Assembly (NCBI GenBank): GCA_016706255.1
Contig: JADJJZ010000006.1
Span: 248,001 to 312,000, forward strand
DNA from: Bacteroidota bacterium
GTDB lineage: Bacteria > Bacteroidota > Bacteroidia > Chitinophagales > BACL12
Reading direction: 5' to 3'
DNA length: 64,000 nt
Shown: in pieces, positions 25,410 through 32,907 of the stretch
How positions within the stretch are numbered: the first letter of the stretch is position 1
Layout: each line of letters begins with the position of its first letter
Program-made: the position numbers and the translations under genes
Notes under the pieces: generated by a model
Told to the model about the DNA's origin: nothing
What the model saw: only the letters and a program-made list of their open reading frames with translations
Databases searched by the model: none

Positions 25410-26063
25410 ATGCCACAGCTCCTATTGTTCCGAATTTGCGGGGCGGGGGGGGGGGGGGGGTGGGAGCGGCGCTCAAATCCACTTCCCGGTTATACCTATT
25501 TTAATAACTTGGAGCCTGTTGCTTTGTTAAGTGATATTAATTATTCAATTAAAATAACCTATTCAGGTTCAGCCGTACATTTTGTTGCAGTTTTTATTGA
25601 TTTCAATCAGGATTTAGATTTTACTGATGCAAATGAAGTGGTAGGTTTTGTTACCGCAAACACACCTGAATTTGAATTTCCTACATCACCAACACAATTT
25701 GAATTTACGATTCCTGAAGGTGCAGTTAGTGGTAAAACGGGCGGTATGAAACCTGCCCTCGCATACGCCGTAACGAATTAGATTTGGTGAGGCGAAGATT
25801 GATGTAAATATTAATACAACGAGGTAGTGGTTAATGATTTAAATGCGAAAACATATCCCGCTTCAGAAATAATCAATATCAATACAACAACAATAACAAT
25901 TTATTATGTAGAATTAATTAATGCGTCAGGCGAAATTATACAACGTAATTATCCGAATGATGTAAATGTTGCAATTAGTTTGAACGGGTTTAAACCGGGA
26001 ATTTATCTTGCACGTGTATACAAACATAATCAGATTATAGAAAAATGTTTTGTAGTGATTTAA
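25410..26063 (+). pseudogene. Broken GEVED-domain / T9SS-tail secreted protein with G16 tract at its 5' end
   Basis: The frame from 25410 encodes the middle of a GEVED domain (YTYFNN, then YSIKITYSGSAVHFVAVFIDFNQDLDF split over two strands, FEFTIPEGAVSG) and stops at 25779-25781. The homology continues one base over as RIRFGEAKIDVNINTT (GEVED end) and then returns to the first frame for a T9SS tail (NAKTYPASEII ... GFKPGIYLARVYKHNQIIEKCFVVI). In this tail the usual YPNPAS has lost two residues. No signal peptide exists: the 5' part is replaced by a run of 16 G at 25445-25460. Either a decayed gene or a misassembled, error-containing stretch. A related intact domain is at the right end of the window. 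Confidence 0.75.
25445..25460 (+). repeat. Poly-G tract (16 G)
   Basis: Uninterrupted G16, preceded by GCGGGGC and followed by TGGGAGCGGCGC, in otherwise AT-rich DNA. It lies at the 5' edge of the broken GEVED/T9SS frame. It could be a slippage (phase-variation) tract, or an assembly or base-calling artefact. Confidence 0.9.
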
Positions 26064-26124
26064 GTATGTTAAATTTCATTACAACAATAAATTAAGTCAT
26101 CTTCCGAATTATAGCCAATAAAAA

Positions 26125-26148
26125 AACCGGCATCTTTCGATACCGGTT
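26125..26148 (-). terminator. Terminator of the rimP-nusA-infB operon
   Basis: Read on the minus strand: AACCGGTATC-GAAA-GATGCCGGTT followed by TTTTT, 20 bases after the infB stop. Strong intrinsic terminator with a GNRA-like loop. Confidence 0.88.
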
Positions 26149-26168
26149 CTATAATTTGGTTTGTTTAA

Positions 26169-29006
26169 TTAAAGTGTACGTTTAACTTCAACTTCTTCGT
26201 ATCCTTCCAGGATATCGCCAACTTCTATATCGTTGAAATTATGGATTGTTAAACCGCATTCCATACTTGTAGTAACCTCTTTCGCATCATCTTTAAAGCG
26301 TTTGAGAGAGCTTAACGTTCCGGTATGAATTACGATGCCATCGCGTAAAACACGAATTTTTGTGTTACGGGTAATTTTACCTTCCGATACATAACATCCG
26401 GCAACGGTACCCACTTTCGATATTTTGAATGCTTCACGCACCTCAACGGTACAGGTAACTTTTTCTTCCATTTTAGGAGCAAGCATCCCTTCCATTGCGG
26501 CTTTAATTTCCTCAATGGCATTGTAGATAATGCTATACATCCTGATTTCCACACCTTCTTTCTCTGCAAGTTTGCGCACCGGTGTGCTAGGACGAACCTG
26601 GAAACCAACAATTACCGCATCAGATGCACTCGCTAACATTACATCGCTTTCGGTAATCTGACCAACACCTTTGAAAATTACGTTTACCTGAACCTCCCCG
26701 GTAGTTAATTTTTGTAAGCTGTCTGTTAACGCTTCTGATGAACCATCCACGTCGGCTTTGATAATAATATTCAATTCGCGGAAAGTTCCCAATGCCTTTC
26801 TGCGGCCGATTTCCTCGAGAGTAATATGTTTTTTAGTACGAATACCCTGTTCGCGTAAAATCTGACTGCGTTTGTTCGCAACCGCTTTCGCTTCGGCTTC
26901 GTCGTCGTAAATTTTGAATTTTTCACCTGCCTGTGGCGCACCGTTTAATCCGAGTACTAATACAGGTGTAGATGGTCCGGCATCATTAACACGTTGATTT
27001 CTTTCATCAAACATTGCTTTTACCTTACCATAATATGGTCCGGCCACCATCATATCACCAACATGTAAAGTTCCTTCCTGAACCATGATGTTACATACAT
27101 ATCCTCTTCCTTTATCCAAAGAAGCTTCAATTGTAGAACCAACAGCCGATTTATCCGGATTCGCTTTCAGGTCGAGTAATTCTGATTCTAATAATAATTT
27201 TTCGAGCAATGTGTCAACGCCGATACCTGATTTCGCTGAAATTTCCTGGCTTTGGAATTTTCCACCCCAATCTTCAACCAGAATATTCATTTGCGACAAT
27301 TGCTCTTTTATTTTATCGACATTGGCGCCCGGTTTATCAATTTTATTGATAGCAAATACCATAGGCACGTTTGCAGCCTGCGCGTGACTAATCGCCTCTT
27401 TTGTTTGAGGCATCACCTGATCATCGGCAGCAATTACAATAATGGCAATATCGGTAAGTTTGGCACCACGTGCACGCATGGCAGTAAACGCTTCGTGTCC
27501 CGGTGTATCTAAAAATGCAATACGTTTTCCGTTAGGTAAATCCACCTCGTAAGCACCAATATGCTGTGTGATACCACCTTTTTCACCTGCAACTACGTTA
27601 GTTTCACGAATATAATCGAGCAATGATGTTTTACCGTGGTCAACGTGACCCATAATGGTAACAATTGGCGGGCGCGTTACAAGTGTATCCGGCTCATCAG
27701 TTTCATCTTCCTCTTCAATATCATCTTCGTTTACGTTGATGAACTGCACTTTAAATCCGTTTTCTTCGGCTAATAATTCGATAATCTCAGCATCTAAACG
27801 CTGGTTAATAGACACCATCATACCGAGGTTAAAACAGCTTTGCACCAAATCGGTAGGTGATGCGTTCATTAAGCTGGCTAATTCAGACAATGATGTAAAC
27901 TCTGCAACCTGAATTACATTGCTGGTAAGTGCTTCTGCTGCTTCAATTTCGGCAGCTTCACGTTTTTCACGTTTTAACTGTTTCGCTACACGGGCACCTT
28001 TACCACGCTGCTGATTGTTTCCGCTCAGTTTGGCGAGGGTATTTCTGATTTGCTCCTGAATTTGGCGTTGAGCAGCTTCCGGGTCAACAATAGCAGGCTT
28101 TTTGAGGTTAACCCCAATTGGATTTCTGCTACGGTTTTCGCGGTGTGCATCTTCTTCTTTAACCTTATCAACGTTAATACGCTCGTGCTTTTTAATGCGC
28201 TTGCGTTTTTTCTTGTTCGGGTCTTCAGCGCCACCACCGTGTTGGTGCGGACGTTTTTCAGGTTTTTTCTCTTCTTTAATTTCGATTTTACCAATAATTT
28301 TCGGCCCTTCGAGCGTCACTTTTTTGGTTTCAATCATTTCGCGCTCCGGCTTTTTCTCCACAACTTCTTCAACAATCGGCGCTTTTACCTCAGGTCGTTT
28401 TTCAATTTCCTTATTGGCATCTTTATCGGCTTTCTTTACCTGAAAATCGCGTTTGGCAACTACAGGTTCAGTTTTTTCTACAACCGGTTCTTCAACCTTT
28501 TTTACTTTCTTTTTATTGAGGTCAATTTTGCCGATAACCTTCAGGTCTTCAACCTTCTCTTTTCTGGCTTTAATTACCTCAACTTCCTCAACCGGTTTTT
28601 CCTGTTCGGCAACAACTTCTTCCACAACCGGCTTTTCAACCTCTTTTTTCTCAACAATTACCTCCGGTTTCACCTCAACTTTTGGTTCAGGTTTAATTTC
28701 GGGTTTCACCTCAACCTTAGGTTCAGGTTTCACTTCTACTTCCTTAACCGGTTCAACCGTGTCTTCAGATTTCTCCTTTTCCAGCTTGCGGCCAATACCT
28801 ATGCTTAACTGATCGGCTTTGCCTTTCAGGTCTTTATCCTTGCCGAATTCTTTCAGCAAAAGGGTATACATTTCTTCCGAGAGCTTTGTTGTAGGCTTTG
28901 CATCTACGGAGAAACCCTTTGCAGTGAGTAAATCAACAATGTGCGACATTGCCACGTTGAACTCGCTGGCGGCCTTAGCTAATCTTATAGTTTTTTCTTC
29001 TGACAT
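26169..29006 (-). CDS. infB: Translation initiation factor IF-2
   Basis: 945 residues; the GTPase that recruits initiator tRNA to the 30S subunit. N-terminal IF2_N domain (1-55), then a long, charged Val/Glu/Lys/Pro-rich linker typical of Bacteroidota IF-2 (about 80-330, with repeats such as KPEPKVEVKPE). A second IF2_N segment follows, and the G domain from about 440 has G1 GHVDHGKTSLL, G2 GGITQHIGAY, G3 DTPGHEAF and G4 NKIDKPG. Domains II-IV follow, with GSSEALTDSL and TCTVEVREAF. Last gene of the rimP-nusA-infB operon, with a possible internal promoter. Confidence 0.97.
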   Translation of the reverse strand: MSEEKTIRLAKAASEFNVAMSHIVDLLTAKGFSVDAKPTTKLSEEMYTLLLKEFGKDKDLKGKADQLSIGIGRKLEKEKSEDTVEPVKEVEVKPEPKVEVKPEIKPEPKVEVKPEVIVEKKEVEKPVVEEVVAEQEKPVEEVEVIKARKEKVEDLKVIGKIDLNKKKVKKVEEPVVEKTEPVVAKRDFQVKKADKDANKEIEKRPEVKAPIVEEVVEKKPEREMIETKKVTLEGPKIIGKIEIKEEKKPEKRPHQHGGGAEDPNKKKRKRIKKHERINVDKVKEEDAHRENRSRNPIGVNLKKPAIVDPEAAQRQIQEQIRNTLAKLSGNNQQRGKGARVAKQLKREKREAAEIEAAEALTSNVIQVAEFTSLSELASLMNASPTDLVQSCFNLGMMVSINQRLDAEIIELLAEENGFKVQFINVNEDDIEEEDETDEPDTLVTRPPIVTIMGHVDHGKTSLLDYIRETNVVAGEKGGITQHIGAYEVDLPNGKRIAFLDTPGHEAFTAMRARGAKLTDIAIIVIAADDQVMPQTKEAISHAQAANVPMVFAINKIDKPGANVDKIKEQLSQMNILVEDWGGKFQSQEISAKSGIGVDTLLEKLLLESELLDLKANPDKSAVGSTIEASLDKGRGYVCNIMVQEGTLHVGDMMVAGPYYGKVKAMFDERNQRVNDAGPSTPVLVLGLNGAPQAGEKFKIYDDEAEAKAVANKRSQILREQGIRTKKHITLEEIGRRKALGTFRELNIIIKADVDGSSEALTDSLQKLTTGEVQVNVIFKGVGQITESDVMLASASDAVIVGFQVRPSTPVRKLAEKEGVEIRMYSIIYNAIEEIKAAMEGMLAPKMEEKVTCTVEVREAFKISKVGTVAGCYVSEGKITRNTKIRVLRDGIVIHTGTLSSLKRFKDDAKEVTTSMECGLTIHNFNDIEVGDILEGYEEVEVKRTL

Positions 29007-29022
29007 TCAGTTGCTTGGATTA

Positions 29023-29055
29023 CAAAGATAGGATTAACATTTTATCATATACCAA
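29023..29055 (-). promoter_or_regulatory. Candidate internal promoter of infB
   Basis: On the minus strand, TTG (29055-29053) and TATCTTTG (29030-29023) with a 22-base spacer, in the short gap between nusA and infB. The -7 box matches well; the spacing is slightly long. Confidence 0.4.
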
Positions 29056-29080
29056 AAACGTATATGAATTAATGTTTATC

Positions 29081-30319
29081 TCAATCTTCGTCGAATTCTG
29101 ATTTTAATATTCTGATAATTTCTTTAACAGTTTCTTCTTCAAGATCGGTACGGCGAACCAACTCATCAGCACTTAATTCCAATACGCTTCTTGCCGTATC
29201 GCAACCAATTGTTTTGAGTTCGTCAATCATCCATTCGTCAATTTCATCTGCAAATTCATCAAGGTCAATATCCATTTCTTCTTCTTCAGTATCACGGAAT
29301 ACATCAATATCGTATCCGGTTAACTGACAAGCCAATTTGATATTTAAACCACCTTTTCCAATTGCTAATGAAACCTGATCTTGTGCAAGATAAACCGCTG
29401 CTTTTTTCTTTTCATTATCTAATTCGATAGATGAAATTTTTGCAGGACTTAATGCACGTTGAATTAATAACTGGTTATTATTTGTGTAATTAATAATATC
29501 GATGTTTTCGTTGCGTAACTCACGAACAATACCGTGAATACGGCTACCCTTCATACCAACACAGGCGCCAACCGGGTCAATACGGTCGTCGTATGACTCA
29601 ACAGCAACTTTGGCTCTTTCACCCGGTGCACGAACAATCTTTTTAATAACAATGAGTCCGTCAAATACCTCAGGAACTTCCTGTTCCAGTAATTTTTCAA
29701 GAAACTTAGGGTCAGTTCTTGAAACTATAACAACGGGGTTATTATTACGGAAATCTACTTTTTTAACTACACCTCTCAGGGTTTCGCCTTTTTTGTAGTT
29801 ATCGGCATGAATTAATTCACTTTTTGGTAAAATCAATTCATTACCATCATCATCCAGTAACAGGATTTCTTTTTTCCAAACCTGATAAACCTCACCGGTT
29901 ATAATTTCACCTTCGCGGTCTTTATATTTTTTATAAACCTCGTCTTTTTCCAACTCCATAATACGTTGAACCAAAGCCTGGCGTGCAGCTAAAATGGCAC
30001 GGCGACCAAAACTTTCGATGCTTACGTTTTCATATGTTTCTTCACCAACCGAAAAATCGGGTTCAATTTTTAATGCTTCCGATAATGCGATTTGGGTAAC
30101 CGGATTTTCAACAGCGCCGTCTTCCACAATTTCGCGGCGATGCCAAATTTCAAGGTCACCTTTTTCGGTGTTTACAATGATGTCGAAGTTTTCGTCGTTT
30201 TACTTCTTGCGCAATAAGGTGCGGAAAATGTCTTCCAGCACTTTCATAAGTGTGGGACGGTCGATGTTTTTGACGTCCTTAAACTCCGAAAAGGAATCTA
30301 CTAGTTCTACGCTGTTCAT
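29081..30319 (-). CDS. nusA: Transcription termination/antitermination protein NusA, interrupted by an in-frame TAA at codon 40
   Basis: Transcription elongation factor that binds RNA polymerase and nascent RNA. The full frame from the ATG at 30319 gives a normal Bacteroidota NusA start (MNSVELVDSFSEFKDVKNID, then RTLLRKK), but codon 40 (30202-30200) is TAA. The frame continues immediately as NDENFDIIVN, where relatives read KKYGxDENFD. Losing TGG from TATGGAAAC would produce exactly this stop. After it come the rest of the N-terminal domain, S1 (about 135-200), KH domains (RVGACVGMKGSRI and LAIGKGGLNIKLA) and a C-terminal helical region. A shorter GTG frame at 30127 would lack much of the polymerase-binding domain. 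Probably a sequence error in an essential gene; otherwise readthrough or reinitiation would be required. Confidence 0.9.
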
Positions 30320-30406
30320 AGTATTTGATTTTTGTTGGTTTTTCCACCCAAGGCGGATTAACCGATGTTTGTTTGTTATAATTTGTTGATTATCAATTAT
30401 TTATAC

Positions 30407-30874
30407 TTAAAAAACTATCTTTTTCTTTACACTTTTAATCTCTTCAAAGCCGTATGTTTCCAGCTCCACTTCAGGTTGCATGCCTTTTTTCTTTGGGGGG
30501 TGATGTACTTCCAGGTGTAACACTTTACCATCTGCCTTTTTCAGCATCCCTTCCTTTTTAATGCCATTCAGTAAAACTACCTCCACCGTTTTGCCGATGT
30601 TTTTGTCGTACTGTTCCTGCACTTTAAACGGATTTTCCATACCCGGACTGGAAACATCTAAACTGTATTTTTCAGAAAAACGTTCGTCGTTATCCATCTG
30701 AAACTCAACGTAGCGGCTCACTACCAAACATTGTTCAATAGTTACACCTGTTGGGCTGTCGATAAAAATTTCATACTTATTGACAGATGGATTAATCCTG
30801 ATATCCACCAAAAAGCAGCCCATTTCTTCCAGTCGGGGCGCCAGCCAGTTTGCTATTATTTCCCGGTTGTTCAT
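30407..30874 (-). CDS. rimP: Ribosome maturation factor RimP
   Basis: 155 residues from the ATG at 30874. A longer frame from 30970 reads through the promoter and leader hairpin and is rejected. Cytoplasmic 30S assembly factor. Visible signatures: VDIRINPSVNKYEIFIDSPTG split around the KYEIFIDS strand, CLVVSRYVE, and YSLDVSSPGMENPF, the strongly conserved LEVSSPGxxxPL-like motif. The C-terminal SH3-like domain (GKTVEVVLLNGIKKEGML) follows. First gene of the operon with nusA and infB; a hairpin lies in the leader 14 bases before the start. Confidence 0.93.
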   Translation of the reverse strand: MNNREIIANWLAPRLEEMGCFLVDIRINPSVNKYEIFIDSPTGVTIEQCLVVSRYVEFQMDNDERFSEKYSLDVSSPGMENPFKVQEQYDKNIGKTVEVVLLNGIKKEGMLKKADGKVLHLEVHHPPKKKGMQPEVELETYGFEEIKSVKKKIVF

Positions 30875-30887
30875 GATACAGAAACAA

Positions 30888-30915
30888 AAGAGGGGACTTT
30901 TTACTGTCCCCTCTT
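30888..30915 (-). promoter_or_regulatory. Terminator-like hairpin in the rimP-nusA-infB leader
   Basis: On the minus strand: AAGAGGGGAC-AGTAAAAA-GTCCCCTCTT followed by TTGTTT, a ten-base-pair perfect stem between the predicted promoter and the rimP ATG. It could act as an attenuator or RNA-binding site for operon feedback (inference). Confidence 0.65.
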
Positions 30916-30926
30916 CCGAAGTGGTG

Positions 30927-30956
30927 CAAAGATAGGTAAAGGTTTTGAGATTACAA
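30927..30956 (-). promoter_or_regulatory. Promoter of the rimP-nusA-infB operon
   Basis: Minus strand TTG (30956-30954), 19-base spacer, TATCTTTG (30934-30927). It matches the Bacteroidota -33/-7 consensus in sequence and spacing and predicts a leader of about 45 bases. Confidence 0.65.
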
Positions 30957-31068
30957 AGGGGGGTAATCAACCGAAGCTCCTACGGTAGTTTGCTGACACT
31001 TGAGCTTGAATGTGCAACTGAACTGGAAGTGGGTAAATAAAAAAGGTAATATACCGGTAAACTATTTT

Positions 31069-31228
31069 TTAGGCGGAAAATAAGGATGTTCGGGGAGAGG
31101 CCGACGATGTTTGTTCTTTGGGTGAAGTAATTCAATTGAATAAAACGACTCATACGATCTATGGTGCGCCTAAATCGGAGGATGGCCTTAATTGGATTTT
31201 AACAAGAAACATATGTTTAGTAAGTTAA
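31069..31228 (+). pseudogene. Short orphan reading frame, possible gene remnant
   Basis: An open frame of about 50 codons after a TAG reads AENKDVRGEADDVCSLGEV, then IQLNKTTHTIYGAPKSEDGL and ends NICLVS. The composition looks protein-like, but it has no plausible start codon and no recognised family. It lies at the boundary between the rimP operon and the AT-rich block. Low confidence. Confidence 0.25.
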
Positions 31229-31239
31229 TCAATTTATTT

Positions 31240-32157
31240 TTAATCGCTATCGTCAAATTGACTTCTTAAATCACCTAACAGTTCAAGAATTTCAATTCTA
31301 TCAGACTTGTCCGGAATATCTTCAAGGTTTGCTTCTATTTCATCTAAGTGCTCCTGCAACATGTGTGGGTGAATAAATGCTTGAATATAATCATTTGCAA
31401 GCGCCGGATCTAAGTCTAAGGGTGTAATATTTCTTATTATTTTGAATAAGCCATTTGAATTTTTGTTGTTTATAAAAAATACAATCAGTTCCTTTATTGC
31501 ATTGGCTTCCTCTAAAAAATCGAATTTTTCGGAATAAAATATTTTTCGCGCTTTTGAAAACTCTCTTATCTCATAAGTGTAGAGGTGTAATCGCACTGCT
31601 TCATTTCTAACTATTTCATAAAGCTGGGTAATAATATTTCCTACTATCTTACCAAAACTTGATTTAATAACCCTGTCATTTTCAGTGAGATTAAAATCAG
31701 ATTTTATATCAATTAAAAATTTTAATTCTGAGTTTAAATAATTCACAAATACTTCCTTTTCTTTAGTGTAATAATTCTGCTCATTCTCTGAATACCTATC
31801 GTATCGCAATGAATTGTAGAAATGAGAAAGTAAATTAATAAATCCTTTATCCTTGGCATTTAAATTAATTATTTTATTTTTTGATATTCTTTTTATTAAA
31901 TTCTCAATTTTATGAGTTTTAATACTTTCTGTAAATCGTTTGGAATCTGTTGATGAATTATACTCTATAAGAACTATGGCAACCTTACACAAACGCTCTA
32001 TTCCAACTGACAAGTTGTAAAGCACTTCGAAAATTTCAGATTCGTATATAAAGAATTGAATATCATCAAAGGCTTTAAGACCATTGTAAATAAACGCTCC
32101 AGAAATATCTATTTCAGTTCCTAGGCTAAAATTTTTCCAATATTGTGTAGAGTTCAT
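31240..32157 (-). CDS. Uncharacterised HEPN-like helical protein
   Basis: 305 residues from the ATG at 32157 (MNSTQYWKNF), one base after the stop of the upstream gene; the longer frame from 32205 would overlap that gene. The N-terminal half is helical and has the look of HEPN proteins: IFEVLYNLSVGIERLCKVAIVLIE, split as a helix of GIERLCK type, a THKIENLIKRI helix, and FINLLSHFYNSLRYDRYS. I have not located a convincing RxxxxH catalytic motif. The C-terminal half is acidic (EIEANLEDIPDKSDRIEI). HEPN proteins often act in toxin-antitoxin or phage-defence units, but that role here is inference. Confidence 0.65.
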   Translation of the reverse strand: MNSTQYWKNFSLGTEIDISGAFIYNGLKAFDDIQFFIYESEIFEVLYNLSVGIERLCKVAIVLIEYNSSTDSKRFTESIKTHKIENLIKRISKNKIINLNAKDKGFINLLSHFYNSLRYDRYSENEQNYYTKEKEVFVNYLNSELKFLIDIKSDFNLTENDRVIKSSFGKIVGNIITQLYEIVRNEAVRLHLYTYEIREFSKARKIFYSEKFDFLEEANAIKELIVFFINNKNSNGLFKIIRNITPLDLDPALANDYIQAFIHPHMLQEHLDEIEANLEDIPDKSDRIEILELLGDLRSQFDDSD

Positions 32158-32158
32158 A

Positions 32159-32626
32159 TTACAGGTTATAGGTTCTAAATGTTTGTTGAATAAAATTAAT
32201 TTCATTTATTGAAAAGGCTTGCCAGGCCCGGTCAATTCTTGAAAAACGACTATTTAATATATCATTTTGATGCCTTTCAATTAATTGGTTAATTAAAATA
32301 TTAATATCTTTATTAAATTCATCTATAACACTAGTTACAAATAGATTGGTTTGTTCAATTCCATTAATGTTTGGAAACACCCCTTTTAAGTTTGTAGCAT
32401 ATTCATCTTTATAACATAAAATCAACCCATCAATATCTGAACAATAGGTAAGGTATACGTTTATTAATTGATTTTCAGTAATTGAAATTATTAATTCCTT
32501 AATGGATTGTTGCGTATAGCAATTTTTAAGATACATTTGACTACCAACGATATATGGTATACTCAGACCTTTTCTTCCTGTTTTTCTCCATTCAATTAAT
32601 AGTGCCTGCCAATAAAACATTTTCAT
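32159..32626 (-). CDS. Uncharacterised helical protein, first gene of a two-gene unit
   Basis: 155 residues, no signal peptide, predicted mostly helical with Ile/Asn-rich composition. It opens MKMFYWQALLIEWRKTGRKG and has ITENQLINVYLTY and ILINQLIERHQNDIL as recognisable helices. No family known to me. The stop is separated from the start of the HEPN-like gene by one base, so the two are translationally coupled and probably act together. AT content is higher than in the neighbouring rimP and glyQS genes, compatible with transfer. Confidence 0.6.
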   Translation of the reverse strand: MKMFYWQALLIEWRKTGRKGLSIPYIVGSQMYLKNCYTQQSIKELIISITENQLINVYLTYCSDIDGLILCYKDEYATNLKGVFPNINGIEQTNLFVTSVIDEFNKDINILINQLIERHQNDILNSRFSRIDRAWQAFSINEINFIQQTFRTYNL

Positions 32627-32907
32627 TTTTATTTGCCCTAAAATTATCTAATTTATAATGAATCTAAAGATGTTAAATACCTTCCAAAGGTTAGATCTCT
32701 ATGTAAACGATGTTCTCGAGTCTTTAAAATGCATTTTTAATAATTAGACCTGTAAAAATATTTGTTTTCATTAATTTGATTAACGGTTTTCCGTGAATCT
32801 ATTGCTTTAAATATAATTCACTACCTACTGTCTGCTTGATTTTTTAAATTTGAGAAATGTAAAAGCCTAAATCTGAATCAATCGTTTTCTTCACTTAAAT
32901 TTCCACA

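Noticed and set aside
28050..28808. 252-codon plus-strand open frame rich in Phe and Asn
   Set aside because: It is antisense to the charged Glu/Lys/Val linker of infB; its composition is the complement of that low-complexity region.
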